64,000 bases of DNA from the NCBI GenBank assembly GCA_022827885.1, contig JAJEIP010000062.1, positions 1-64,000 on the forward strand, written 5' to 3'. The DNA comes from Candidatus Poribacteria bacterium. Lineage in GTDB: Bacteria; Poribacteria; WGA-4E; WGA-3G. The translations under genes and the position numbers were made by a program. This document shows, in pieces, positions 32,783-42,371 of the stretch. The notes beneath the pieces are model-generated. The model saw only the letters and a list, made by a program, of their open reading frames with translations. It was not told the DNA's origin and made no database searches. Within the stretch, counting starts at the first letter, position 1. The number at the start of each line of letters is the position of its first letter.

Positions 32783-33631
32783 ATGAAGACATTGATCGCG
32801 TATGTTGAGTTGGCACGCCCACTTAACGGAATCATCGCCTTCATCTCTGCGGGGCTCGGTGGAATTTTTGCCAGCCAAGGCAACCTGGAACACCTCACCG
32901 ATATCCGACTACTGTTGGTTTCTGTTGCCGCGCTTGTTGTAATCTCTGCCGGAAACGCCATCAACGATTACTGTGATTACGACATCGACCGAATTAATCG
33001 TCCACGGCGACCGCTCCCTTCCGGACGCATTCGGCGTTCCAATGCATTAATTTTTGCAATAATCCTTACGGCAATCGGCATCTATCTCGGAACCCGTATC
33101 AACAGAAATTCAACAGCCATTGCTATCCTGGTGTCGGTTGCCCTTGCAAGTTATGCTTTTTGGTTGAAACGTACCCCTTTTGTCGGCAATTTGGTCGTTA
33201 GTGGATTAACGGGTTTAACCTTCATTGCTGGCGGCGTAGCGATAGATTCGGTGCAAGGCACGCTCATTCCAGCAATCTTTGCCTTTTTGTTCACAACGGC
33301 GCGGGAAATCATCAAGGACCTTGAGGATACAGAAGGAGACGAGAAAAATGACGCGAAAACGTTGGCGACACTCAACCCACGGATCGCAGTCCGGACAGCC
33401 ATCGGTTTTATGGCATCTGTTATTTTGTTTAGTCCCATCCCTTATGTATTCGGTTGGTATTCATGGCACTACTTGATTGTCGTTAGCATCGGTGTTGACG
33501 TGGTACTTATCGGTTTGGCAATTCGTCTGTGTCAAGATGCCTCCAAAGAGAGTTGTGCCGCCATTCAACGTTGGATGAAATGGGATATATTCGTCGGACT
33601 CGGCGCGATCTATCTCGGAACGTTTCTATGA
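32783..33631 (+). CDS. UbiA-family prenyltransferase (DGGGP synthase-like)
   Basis: ARPLNGIIAFISAGLGG, NAINDYCDYDIDRINRPRRPLPSGRI, DLEDTEGDEKNDAKTL. Confidence 0.88.
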   Translation: MKTLIAYVELARPLNGIIAFISAGLGGIFASQGNLEHLTDIRLLLVSVAALVVISAGNAINDYCDYDIDRINRPRRPLPSGRIRRSNALIFAIILTAIGIYLGTRINRNSTAIAILVSVALASYAFWLKRTPFVGNLVVSGLTGLTFIAGGVAIDSVQGTLIPAIFAFLFTTAREIIKDLEDTEGDEKNDAKTLATLNPRIAVRTAIGFMASVILFSPIPYVFGWYSWHYLIVVSIGVDVVLIGLAIRLCQDASKESCAAIQRWMKWDIFVGLGAIYLGTFL

Positions 33632-34848
33632 TAAACTACGATAGGGTCATTGCTTTCTTAGAGAAAGAGAACTCAAAGGCTGATGCCGTTTCCCGTTTTA
33701 AGCAAGCGTATCATACCTTCTGTAAAACGGGGACATGGTCCCCCGCATATCAGATATTTGTCTCAGGTTGGCAGCGGCTTGACGGGGTTATGTTGTTAGA
33801 ACCGGAGGACACATTTGACAATGGCTACCGAGTTCATCTCACACCGACAACGGAACGAAGTTTGAGAGAACTCCTCCTCGCCTTTCCGAGACGCTACACA
33901 GGACTGTTTCATGTCAACGAAAAATGGATAACAAACAGAATCCACGATGTTTTAGAAGGCGATATAATTCAGACGGATACAGGTTCCTGCTATCGGGGTA
34001 TCAAACGCGGGAGCAGCACCAGCGCGGAACAACGAACCATCTCGAAACGGAAAGATATAATCGTATCGCACATTCACAAATTAGCCTCTTTGAAGGGGAA
34101 ACTTGAACACTCCGAATTTATCGTTGAAGGCCCTCTGATAGTAGAAAGAGCCGTCACAGATGGACTCCCGATCAAAACAATTCTCTATACGACCGGATTT
34201 GTGGCAACCTCGGAAGGGAAAGCTTTGCTCACGCAGGCAGCGTCAGAAAACCTATCTGTTTATCAGGTAAATGATGGCATGATGGGTTCAATTACGACAA
34301 CACGCCCCGTGCCATCTATAATCGCTTCGGTTCATCTCAGCTATCCAAACTTCCTTTCGGCATCCGGAAGCCTTAATTTTCACTGGAGCTCAAGATGTGT
34401 ATTGCTCATCGCAGAGAATATTGGCAATCCTGACAACCTCGGAATGACGTTACGGACAGCAGACGCAGCGGGCGTATCCGCAGTTCTCCTGAGTGATAGT
34501 GGCGCGAGCCCTTTTCATAAAAACTGCATCCGTGCCTCCCGAGGGGCAGTCGGTCGCTTACCTTTATTCTCTACACCAAACATCAGCGATGCGGTTGATG
34601 CGCTCCGTGTCTCAGGTTGGCAGGTGTTGGGCGCCACAGCAAGTGCCACAAACCAACTTCATGAAATAGAATTTACACTTCCCACGGCTATCGTCGTCGG
34701 TAACGAGAATACAGGGCTCTCCACTGATGCACGGGATAGCTGCACTGAATTAGTTCGCATCCCTATGGCATCAGGGCAATCATCACTGAACGTAGGTGTT
34801 GCCGCAGGTATTCTACTCTATGAACTGACGCGACAACACAGAATTTGA
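33628..34848 (+). CDS. TrmH/SpoU family RNA methyltransferase with extra N-terminal region
   Basis: LIAENIGNPDNLGMTLRTADAAG, VVGNENTGLS, IPMASGQSSLNVGVAAGILLYE; ATGA overlap with the UbiA gene. Confidence 0.9.
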   Translation: MINYDRVIAFLEKENSKADAVSRFKQAYHTFCKTGTWSPAYQIFVSGWQRLDGVMLLEPEDTFDNGYRVHLTPTTERSLRELLLAFPRRYTGLFHVNEKWITNRIHDVLEGDIIQTDTGSCYRGIKRGSSTSAEQRTISKRKDIIVSHIHKLASLKGKLEHSEFIVEGPLIVERAVTDGLPIKTILYTTGFVATSEGKALLTQAASENLSVYQVNDGMMGSITTTRPVPSIIASVHLSYPNFLSASGSLNFHWSSRCVLLIAENIGNPDNLGMTLRTADAAGVSAVLLSDSGASPFHKNCIRASRGAVGRLPLFSTPNISDAVDALRVSGWQVLGATASATNQLHEIEFTLPTAIVVGNENTGLSTDARDSCTELVRIPMASGQSSLNVGVAAGILLYELTRQHRI

Positions 34849-34873
34849 CAAATCGACATAAATATGATAGAAT
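34845..34873 (+). promoter_or_regulatory. sigma70-like promoter upstream of GGGP synthase
   Basis: TTGACA, 17-nt spacer, TAGAAT. Confidence 0.5.
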
Positions 34874-34967
34874 TTTTAAGGTAACTGATGCGCTATAAGT
34901 CCCCACTATCAGAAAGGGCATAGCATTCAAACCGATATTTAGCATAGTCAAAGAAGGAAAATCGCAT

Positions 34968-35714
34968 TTGAGATCGAATTGGGTTCTTAACTACTTTCAC
35001 GAGGTATTGAAAAAGCACCATGCTGGTTATTTCGTTCTAATTGATCCGGAGCAGTGTGAAATTGGAAAATGCGTTAAACTTGCAAGCGAAATAGAGCAGG
35101 CGGGGGCAGACGCGATTTTGCTCGGTGGCAGTTTTTTAACGAACGATTTGCACCACGTCGCGAAAGCCCTTAAGCAGGAAACAGAACTCCCCGTGGTGTT
35201 ATTTCCGGGTGATTCGATGCACCTCACTCCGCATGCCGATGCGATTCTGTATATCAGTCTCATAAGTGGACGCAATCCGAACTATCTCATTGGCGAACAG
35301 GTCAAAGCGGCACCGCGGATACAACGTTACGCGCTGCCCCCCATTCCAACGGGCTATATGCTGATTGAAGGCGGCAACAAAACCGCCGTTGAATTTATGA
35401 GTGGCACAATGCCCATCCCACGCGATAAACCCGACATTGCGGGACCGCATGCCTTGGCTGCCCAGTATCTCGGTATGCAGATGGTATATCTGGAGGCAGG
35501 GAGTGGTGCTGAACACTCTGTCCCAGAAGCGATGATCACAACAGTGAAAAATCAAATTAGCATCCCACTCATCGTCGGTGGAGGCATCCGCACACCAGAA
35601 ATTGCTGCACAGAAGGTAGAAGCAGGGGCGGATTTCATCGTTACAGGGAACATTCTCGAAGAAAACGGATCTCTCGAACTGATGCGGGAATTTGCTAACG
35701 CCGTTCACGACTAA
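34968..35714 (+). CDS. Geranylgeranylglyceryl/heptaprenylglyceryl phosphate synthase family
   Basis: FVLIDPEQ, AGADAILLGGS, LFPGDSMHLTPHADAILYISLISGRNPNYLIGEQ, YLEAGSGAEHSVP, PLIVGGGIRTPE; TTG start with upstream GAAGGA. Confidence 0.92.
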   Translation: MRSNWVLNYFHEVLKKHHAGYFVLIDPEQCEIGKCVKLASEIEQAGADAILLGGSFLTNDLHHVAKALKQETELPVVLFPGDSMHLTPHADAILYISLISGRNPNYLIGEQVKAAPRIQRYALPPIPTGYMLIEGGNKTAVEFMSGTMPIPRDKPDIAGPHALAAQYLGMQMVYLEAGSGAEHSVPEAMITTVKNQISIPLIVGGGIRTPEIAAQKVEAGADFIVTGNILEENGSLELMREFANAVHD

Positions 35715-35777
35715 AATGGACGACTCAAACAAACGTGCTTTCCAAGCACACCTCAAGAAGGACAAAAGGGCTTCATT

Positions 35778-36629
35778 ATGGCTGAAGTTAAAGAAATACA
35801 CATAGAAACAGAAAAAGAGACAGAAACGGAAGTGCCTGCTGATAACGCTTCCAGCACGGGTAAAGAAAAAACGATTGCCGAGCGAATGCGAGAAATCGCG
35901 GAGGCGGCACTTGATACAGTCAAATCGGAAGTAAAAAAGGAGATAGAAGAACGCATCGCACCTGTCGAAGAAACAGCTGCCAACCTCACCTCCGATGTTA
36001 AAGACGAGGTTGAAGCGATCGTGCAAAGGGTGCGTGAGCAATACGAATCAGAACGCGAAGACTTATTGCACACGGAAATCGAAAAAGAGGTAGAAACCGC
36101 TGTCCAACAGGTCCATGAGGAATATAAAGCCGAACGCGATCGTCTTCTACGCACAGCAGCAGAAGCTGAGAATACCAAAAAACGCTTGCAAGTGGATTAC
36201 CAACGGCAACTCAAATTCGCCAATGAGGGAATTTTAGAAGGCATGATCCCGGTCTTGGACAGTCTGGAAGCCGCGATCAAAAGCGCAGCAGAACAAGGCG
36301 AAGCGAGCGATGCGTCGCAAGCTTTCATGACCTTCAACGAAGGCGTGCAACTCGTTCATAAACAACTCTTAGATGCCCTCAGAATCCACGGCCTGACATC
36401 CATTGAAGCAGTTGGTGAAATATTCGATCCAAATCAGCACGAGGCACTTTTGGTCACAGCATCGGACGATGTACCAGAAGGAAAAGTTATTGAGGAATTT
36501 CGGCGTGGCTACATGTTGCATACTCGTGTTCTACGCGCCTCTCAAGTGGTCGTCTCTCAGGGACCCGCCGAAGAAGACGCATCAGACGACGTGTCGGATG
36601 ATACAGATGCTACTGATACTACCGAATAG
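35778..36629 (+). CDS. grpE: Nucleotide exchange factor GrpE
   Basis: Long acidic coiled coil; NEGILEGMIPVLDSLEAAI, FDPNQHEAL, RRGYMLHTRVLRASQVVVS. Confidence 0.92.
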   Translation: MAEVKEIHIETEKETETEVPADNASSTGKEKTIAERMREIAEAALDTVKSEVKKEIEERIAPVEETAANLTSDVKDEVEAIVQRVREQYESEREDLLHTEIEKEVETAVQQVHEEYKAERDRLLRTAAEAENTKKRLQVDYQRQLKFANEGILEGMIPVLDSLEAAIKSAAEQGEASDASQAFMTFNEGVQLVHKQLLDALRIHGLTSIEAVGEIFDPNQHEALLVTASDDVPEGKVIEEFRRGYMLHTRVLRASQVVVSQGPAEEDASDDVSDDTDATDTTE

Positions 36630-36647
36630 CGACAGGAAGGACAATAT

Positions 36648-37751
36648 ATGACGCAAAAACGCGACTATTATGAGATTCTGAACGTCAATCGTGATGCCGA
36701 TGCAGACGAAATAAAAAAGGCGTATCGTAAACTCGCCATACAATTTCATCCGGATAAAAATCCGGGCGATAAAGTCGCCGAAGATAAATTTAAGGAAGCC
36801 ACAGAGGCCTATGAAGTACTGCGAGACGCTGAGAAACGGAGCCGTTATGATAGATTTGGGCACGCAGGACTGGAGGGCATGGGAATTGACTTCGGAGACC
36901 TTGGTATAAACCTTGACGACGTTTTCGGTGATGTTTTTGGCGATCTCTTTAGGCGTTCCCCCAAACGCGGACGCAGTTTACAATATAACCTTGACGTAAC
37001 ACTGGAAGACGTTATCCATGGCAAGGAAGTCACAATCCAAGTGCCACGAATTGAATCGTGCCCTACCTGTGAGGGCAGTGGTGCCAAAGAAGGCACACGG
37101 CCTACACCGTGTCCACAATGTCACGGCAGAGGTCAAATCAGCCAATCACAAGGTTTTTTCACAATGTCCCGAACGTGTCCGAGATGCCGGGGAGCAGGTA
37201 CCATTATTGCAGAGCCTTGTCAACCCTGCAGCGGAAGGGGTGTTGTCCGAAACACGCGCGACATTAAGTTAAATATCGATAAAGGCGTTGATACAGGTTT
37301 CAAGTATCAGCTACGCGGTGAAGGCGAAGTGGGTGTAAACGGGGCACCTCCGGGTGATTTGATTGTCGTCATTCATGTCGAACCTCACGAACGTTTTCAA
37401 CGGGATCGCAACGACCTTATTACATCCGCCAAAATCTCGTTTGTCCAAGCCACCCTCGGTGGGAACATTGAAGTTGATAGTATTGATGGAAAGGAGGAAT
37501 TGCACATCCCGCCGGGTACGCAGTGGGGGGCACACCTCCGTATCCCTAACAAAGGGGTGCCACATTACAGACGCTCCTATTCAGGGGATCTGGTCGTGAG
37601 AGTAGAGATTGAAACGCCAAAGCATCTCAGCACGGAACAACGAAGAGCGTTAGAAGAATTTGCGAAACTGCGTGGAGAATCCCACCAGAGCGAACACGGC
37701 GGATTCTGGGATAAACTGCTCGGTAGACATGATGACGAAGACCCCGAATAG
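36648..37751 (+). CDS. dnaJ: Chaperone DnaJ
   Basis: J domain [15 protein letters not shown]; four CxxCxGxG zinc motifs. Confidence 0.96.
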   Translation: MTQKRDYYEILNVNRDADADEIKKAYRKLAIQFHPDKNPGDKVAEDKFKEATEAYEVLRDAEKRSRYDRFGHAGLEGMGIDFGDLGINLDDVFGDVFGDLFRRSPKRGRSLQYNLDVTLEDVIHGKEVTIQVPRIESCPTCEGSGAKEGTRPTPCPQCHGRGQISQSQGFFTMSRTCPRCRGAGTIIAEPCQPCSGRGVVRNTRDIKLNIDKGVDTGFKYQLRGEGEVGVNGAPPGDLIVVIHVEPHERFQRDRNDLITSAKISFVQATLGGNIEVDSIDGKEELHIPPGTQWGAHLRIPNKGVPHYRRSYSGDLVVRVEIETPKHLSTEQRRALEEFAKLRGESHQSEHGGFWDKLLGRHDDEDPE

Positions 37752-37791
37752 AATCTACCGGTCCGTAGACACCGGAGGATAAGGTAGAAAC

Positions 37792-38697
37792 GTGGTAAAT
37801 ATGGACTGGGTAAGAATCACGGTAACGACCTCCCAAGAGGCATCAGAAGCCGTTGCGAACCTTCTCTTTGAATTAAAGGCAATCGGCGTTGAGTTCAAAG
37901 AGAAGAAGGCATCCACGGTAGATCTCATCGCCCATTATCCTTTGGATGACCGAGTTGATGCCCGGATGCAGAAATTGCGCGACTTCCTTACAGAACTGCC
38001 AACATGGGGTATCCAACCACATCCTGCGACGATCGATTTAAAACATGTCAAATCTGAGAAGTGGGAAGAGGCATGGAAAGCCGCCTTCCCACCACAACGT
38101 GTTGGCAAAAGGATCGTCATTGCCCCGACATGGAGTGAGATCTCCGACAACAAAACGGAAATCTTGATTCAACTCGATCCGGGCATGGCATTCGGGACAG
38201 GTTACCATCCGACCACACGACTTTCCCTCGAATTATTGGAACGCACCGTCGAGCCACATCAGCAAGTTGCTGACATCGGGACAGGTTCGGGTATCTTAAC
38301 AATTGCTGCTATCAAGTTAGGGGCGGCACACGTTGACGCGATTGAAATTGATTCGACAGCACTCCCTGTTGCAGCAGCCAATTTTCAGTCAAACCGTGTG
38401 GCAGCGCAGGTGTGTTTATCTCAAGGCGATGGACTCAAAGGAAGAGCAAACAGATACCATCTCATCGTTGGGAATATCTTAACGAAGGCAATTCTTCCAA
38501 TGATCCCGTTCTGTGCACAGCGGCTCTATCCTGATGGAATCGTCATTTTCTCTGGGATTTTAGCGGCTGAACTGGCGCAAGTTAAGTCGGTTTTAGAAGC
38601 ACATCAGTTTCAATGTCTTGAAGTCATCAGTGAAGCGGAAGATACAGTTACGTGGATAGGAATCAAAGCCATCTTTAGTCCCGCTGATAGGTCGTAA
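37792..38697 (+). CDS. prmA: Ribosomal protein L11 methyltransferase
   Basis: LDPGMAFGTGYHPTTRLSLELLE, VADIGTGSGILTIAAIKLGA. Confidence 0.93.
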   Translation: MVNMDWVRITVTTSQEASEAVANLLFELKAIGVEFKEKKASTVDLIAHYPLDDRVDARMQKLRDFLTELPTWGIQPHPATIDLKHVKSEKWEEAWKAAFPPQRVGKRIVIAPTWSEISDNKTEILIQLDPGMAFGTGYHPTTRLSLELLERTVEPHQQVADIGTGSGILTIAAIKLGAAHVDAIEIDSTALPVAAANFQSNRVAAQVCLSQGDGLKGRANRYHLIVGNILTKAILPMIPFCAQRLYPDGIVIFSGILAAELAQVKSVLEAHQFQCLEVISEAEDTVTWIGIKAIFSPADRS

Positions 38698-38704
38698 CCC
38701 TGTG

Positions 38705-38980
38705 TCACTCACTATCTTGCGGTTGCGGGTCTTCGTTAGACAACCCGTGGCAGAGGTTACACCGACCGAGATTGAGATGCGGCATCGTTGGTGACTTTTC
38801 ATCGCCTCTTAAGTGACATTTCAGACACTCAACCGCTTCCTCTGAACCGCGATGCTCCTCGATATTAGAACGCGCCGGTGCGGCATTAAAAAAAAGAATA
38901 ACCATAACAATCGCAAAGATAAGACCAATAACGCTGACAATAACAAAAAGCGTTCTGGGACTGGCTTGTTCCGTTGGCAT
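38705..38980 (-). CDS. Membrane-anchored di-haem c-type cytochrome-like protein
   Basis: One N-terminal TM segment and two CxxCH motifs (CLKCH, CNLCH). Confidence 0.75.
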   Translation of the reverse strand: MPTEQASPRTLFVIVSVIGLIFAIVMVILFFNAAPARSNIEEHRGSEEAVECLKCHLRGDEKSPTMPHLNLGRCNLCHGLSNEDPQPQDSE

Positions 38981-38999
38981 AGCGTTAAAATGAAACTCC

Positions 39000-39854
39000 T
39001 TACTTGAAAAACGGAAAAAGGGTGGGGATATTTTCTGCGGTGAGTGCGGAACCGTACTCGCATCCCTCAAATGCCTCAGCATATTTGATTTGCGCTCCCG
39101 CTTCTTCACCATAGCATGCTATTAGCACATCTCGATGCTTTTCAGCAACATCTCGAAAACGATTTCGCAAGCGTTCAGCGAGCCAGGCACGCCGTTCCGA
39201 GGCACCCGTAGGGACAGCATCTAACGTGCCACCGTTGTAAGGAAGCCACTCGTAAAACTGCGATACGTGACAATGGAGCATATCAATTTTCTGTTCAATG
39301 ACAGCATCAATACCCACAACGACATCCGGTGTGAACGGATAGGGTTTCATGAAACCATCGCTCAAATAAGCGATAACTGGGTTTTTTTCCAAATGCGGTG
39401 TGAGGGCACAGATGTTCGGTACAGTCACCATGTATGCCGCATCTTGAACCAGAATTGACGTATACCGATGGTCAGGATGATAATCGTTGGGTCGGTGCGT
39501 CATAATTAAATCTGGCTGGAATTCACGAATGGTGCGAATAATCTTATATCGGTTTTCTAACGTCGGCATGAGTTCGCCATCGTGATTGTCCAATAACGCA
39601 TATTCAATACCGACGACCTCAGCGGCGGCTTGTGCTTCTCTATATCGGCGCTGCGCCAAAGGACCACCACCCATTTCGTGATGCCCCGCATCGCCGTTCG
39701 TAACAGAGACAAATTGAACCCTATGCCCCTGTTGGACATATAAGGCAGCGACACCTCCGGCTTTAATATCACAATCATCGGGATGTGCACCGAAAACCAG
39801 AATATTGAGTGGCGTTGTTTGCGAATTTATATTAGAAATCTGTTCAGTTGGCAT
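39000..39854 (-). CDS. PIG-L family deacetylase
   Basis: ILVFGAHPDDCDIKAGGVAAL, MTHRPNDYHPDHRYTS. Confidence 0.95.
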   Translation of the reverse strand: MPTEQISNINSQTTPLNILVFGAHPDDCDIKAGGVAALYVQQGHRVQFVSVTNGDAGHHEMGGGPLAQRRYREAQAAAEVVGIEYALLDNHDGELMPTLENRYKIIRTIREFQPDLIMTHRPNDYHPDHRYTSILVQDAAYMVTVPNICALTPHLEKNPVIAYLSDGFMKPYPFTPDVVVGIDAVIEQKIDMLHCHVSQFYEWLPYNGGTLDAVPTGASERRAWLAERLRNRFRDVAEKHRDVLIACYGEEAGAQIKYAEAFEGCEYGSALTAENIPTLFPFFK

Positions 39855-39941
39855 TTTTAGGTGTCCTTTGCAAAATCGCAATCGGGCATCGAAACCCTCA
39901 TTTTCATTTTAGCATTATACAGAAATAGCGACGAGAAAATC

Positions 39942-40409
39942 ATGAAAAACTGGAAAGTTGAAGTCTACTATAAACCTGAAGTCCCCGATACCGTTGGACA
40001 AGGTATTCTTGAGGATATAACCGATCTTGGTATCAATGGCATCGATGCTGTGCGTACAGCTACAGTCTACTGGATCGAAGGATCCTTCGACGCAGAAACG
40101 ATTGACCGCATCGGTACTGAACTCCTCGCTGATCCCATTACACAAGCTTACGCCTTTGGAACTGACAATGATACCGACACAGATTGGACCCTTGAAGTCC
40201 AATTCAAGCCCGGTGTTACGGACGCAGTCGGTGATAGCACCGTCAAAGGTATCACCGACTTAGGGATCGCAGGGGTTACCGCCGTTCGCACGGGAAACAA
40301 ATATTGGTTCACTGGGACGCTGAATGCGGAAGTGCTTGAGACGATCGCACAACGGCTCCTCATGAACGAGGTTATCCAAACATTCTCTTATCAAGCACCC
40401 AAACTGTGA
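39942..40409 (+). CDS. purS: PurS-like protein with two tandem PurS domains
   Basis: VEVYYKPEVPDTVGQGILEDITDLGINGIDAVRTATVYWIEG... repeats as LEVQFKPGVTDAVGDSTVKGITDLGIAGVTAVRTGNKYWFTG... Confidence 0.82.
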   Translation: MKNWKVEVYYKPEVPDTVGQGILEDITDLGINGIDAVRTATVYWIEGSFDAETIDRIGTELLADPITQAYAFGTDNDTDTDWTLEVQFKPGVTDAVGDSTVKGITDLGIAGVTAVRTGNKYWFTGTLNAEVLETIAQRLLMNEVIQTFSYQAPKL

Positions 40410-40419
40410 AACGCACATC

Positions 40420-41232
40420 CTAACTCGCATACACTCGGATCACCGTGCCTAAATGGAATCGAACCAAGGCAGCTGTTGCGGCTTGACGAAGTGTGAAACC
40501 CATCCCTACTGTCGGGCTAACGCGGCGCGGTTTCCCCAATGTAACGTCCTGAAAACCGTGCTTCCGAAGTAATTTCGGTAAGGAACGCGCAGAAAAATAG
40601 TAGAGATGATCGCGCGGGTGGACATAGGGCCAATCCGCTTTCTGAAGGCGGCTCTGCAAACCTTCACCGTTCGGGACTTCAATGACAAGGGTCCCTATTT
40701 GAGGTTTCAGAACCCGACGTAACTCGCTGAGGAGTGGATTTAACGCCGGGATATGCTCCAATACATGGTAGAGTGTAATTGCGTCGAAATAGGCAGTCGG
40801 GAAATTCGCATCAAAGACCTCCCCACACTGCACATCTAATTTATGTATCTCTTGCGCGAAAGTGATACCGCTCTTGGAGGGATCAACACCGTGCGGCTCC
40901 CAACCTCCTTCGCGTGCGAGATCCAGAAACGTCCCAATACCGCATCCTACATCCAAAAGTCTCCCCTTCTGTTGACAGTGTTTCTCTAACTCAGATAAAC
41001 GCTCCGTCATCTGTAACCATTCCATGCTATCCGTATGGATGCGTTCTACTTTATCCGGCGGATAGTAAGTCTCAATATACCCGTCTTCAAGGGTCTCACG
41101 ATTGACTCTCGGATTGACATAACGCAAGGAACACCACCTGCAGATAACCACCGCTAAGGCGTCCTTACTGAAAAGTTCTTCCGTTTCATCGCGTTCACAA
41201 ATTGGGCAGTTGATATGTTCTAAGGTATCCAT
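40420..41232 (-). CDS. Class I SAM-dependent methyltransferase with N-terminal Cys pairs
   Basis: CPIC...CRWC; GRLLDVGCGIGTFLDLAREGGWEPHGVDPS; LYHVLEHIP. Confidence 0.9.
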   Translation of the reverse strand: MDTLEHINCPICERDETEELFSKDALAVVICRWCSLRYVNPRVNRETLEDGYIETYYPPDKVERIHTDSMEWLQMTERLSELEKHCQQKGRLLDVGCGIGTFLDLAREGGWEPHGVDPSKSGITFAQEIHKLDVQCGEVFDANFPTAYFDAITLYHVLEHIPALNPLLSELRRVLKPQIGTLVIEVPNGEGLQSRLQKADWPYVHPRDHLYYFSARSLPKLLRKHGFQDVTLGKPRRVSPTVGMGFTLRQAATAALVRFHLGTVIRVYAS

Positions 41233-41246
41233 CGTTTTACGAGTGA

Positions 41247-42215
41247 TTAAAAATACGGAACTCCCTGCGCTTCCACATAAACTGCGTAGAGAGACTGGCT
41301 ACCCATCATAAATAATCTGTTTCTTTTGACCCCACCGAAGCAGAGGTTTGCACAAATTTCTGGGAGGTGAATTTGTCCGATACGTGTTCCGTCTGGTGCG
41401 AAAACATGCACGCCATCGTACCCGTCGCCAACCCAACCCGCACTTGCCCATAGATTTCCGTCAACATCACACCGAATACCGTCAGCAATACCGGGCGATG
41501 TATCACAGAACACCTCTTGCTTGCCCAACCGTTCACCATCTATCACATCATAGATGAAAAGGTGGCGTGGCGTTCCCTCTTTATGCGTAACACCGGTATC
41601 CACGAGATAGAGTTTTTCATAGTCGGGTGAAAAGCAGATACCGTTCGGTTTTTCGAGTTCATCCGTCGCGACGGTTGCTTCTCCCGTATCAGGATTGAGA
41701 CGATACACGCAGGTCGGCAACTCAAATTCGGCGACATGTCCTTCATAGTTGAGCATAATCCCGTATCCGGGATCGGTAAACCAGACATGCCCATCGGGAT
41801 GGACGGCGACATCGTTCGGTGCGTTGAGCGGTTTCCCATCAAAGCTGTCCATCAGCACGGTAATCGTCCCGTCGTATTCAGTGCGTGTGACGCGCCGAGC
41901 ACCGTGTTCACAACTGACGAGCCGTCCCTGTCGATCACGGGTGTGTCCGTTGGTATAGTTCGACGGTTTCCGGTAGACGCTCACGTCGCCGGTGGATTCT
42001 TCCCATTTCAGAATCCGATTGTTCGGAATATCGCTCCAGAGCAGATATCCACCATCGCCGAACCAGGCGGGTCCCTCTGCCCAGCGCGAGCCTGTCCATA
42101 ACCGTTCAACGACAGAATTCCCGATTGTATATTTTCCAAAACGTGGATCCAGCACCTCAATCGCGGGGTCTGGATAGCGGACAATTGAATCATCCCATTT
42201 TCTTTCCGTAGTCAT
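41247..42215 (-). CDS. SMP-30/gluconolactonase/LRE family protein
   Basis: RWAEGPAWFGDGGYLLWSDIPNNRIL, NAPNDVAVHPDGHVWFTDPGYG, ADGIRCDVDGNLWAS. Confidence 0.92.
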   Translation of the reverse strand: MTTERKWDDSIVRYPDPAIEVLDPRFGKYTIGNSVVERLWTGSRWAEGPAWFGDGGYLLWSDIPNNRILKWEESTGDVSVYRKPSNYTNGHTRDRQGRLVSCEHGARRVTRTEYDGTITVLMDSFDGKPLNAPNDVAVHPDGHVWFTDPGYGIMLNYEGHVAEFELPTCVYRLNPDTGEATVATDELEKPNGICFSPDYEKLYLVDTGVTHKEGTPRHLFIYDVIDGERLGKQEVFCDTSPGIADGIRCDVDGNLWASAGWVGDGYDGVHVFAPDGTRIGQIHLPEICANLCFGGVKRNRLFMMGSQSLYAVYVEAQGVPYF

Positions 42216-42311
42216 GCAAATCTCCTTCAAATAGCAAAACACTTCCGATTTCTGCAAACAAGTATATCACAAATCAAGAAGATGTGTGTAGTAAAATCTC
42301 AGCTGCCCGCC

Positions 42312-42340
42312 TTGACACCTTCTTGAAGTTACGCTATAAT
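42312..42340 (+). promoter_or_regulatory. Consensus sigma70 promoter at the left edge of the defence island
   Basis: TTGACA (42312-42317), 17-nt spacer, TATAAT (42335-42340). Confidence 0.7.
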
Positions 42341-42371
42341 GCAAATTATCAACAAACTACCGGAGGAAATC

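Noticed and set aside
35199-36041. 280-aa minus-strand ORF across GGGP synthase and grpE
   Set aside because: Phe/Cys-rich antisense artefact of two well-supported genes.
38960-39860. Both the cytochrome-like and PIG-L proteins begin MPTEQ
   Set aside because: Five-residue similarity only; flanking DNA differs, probably chance.
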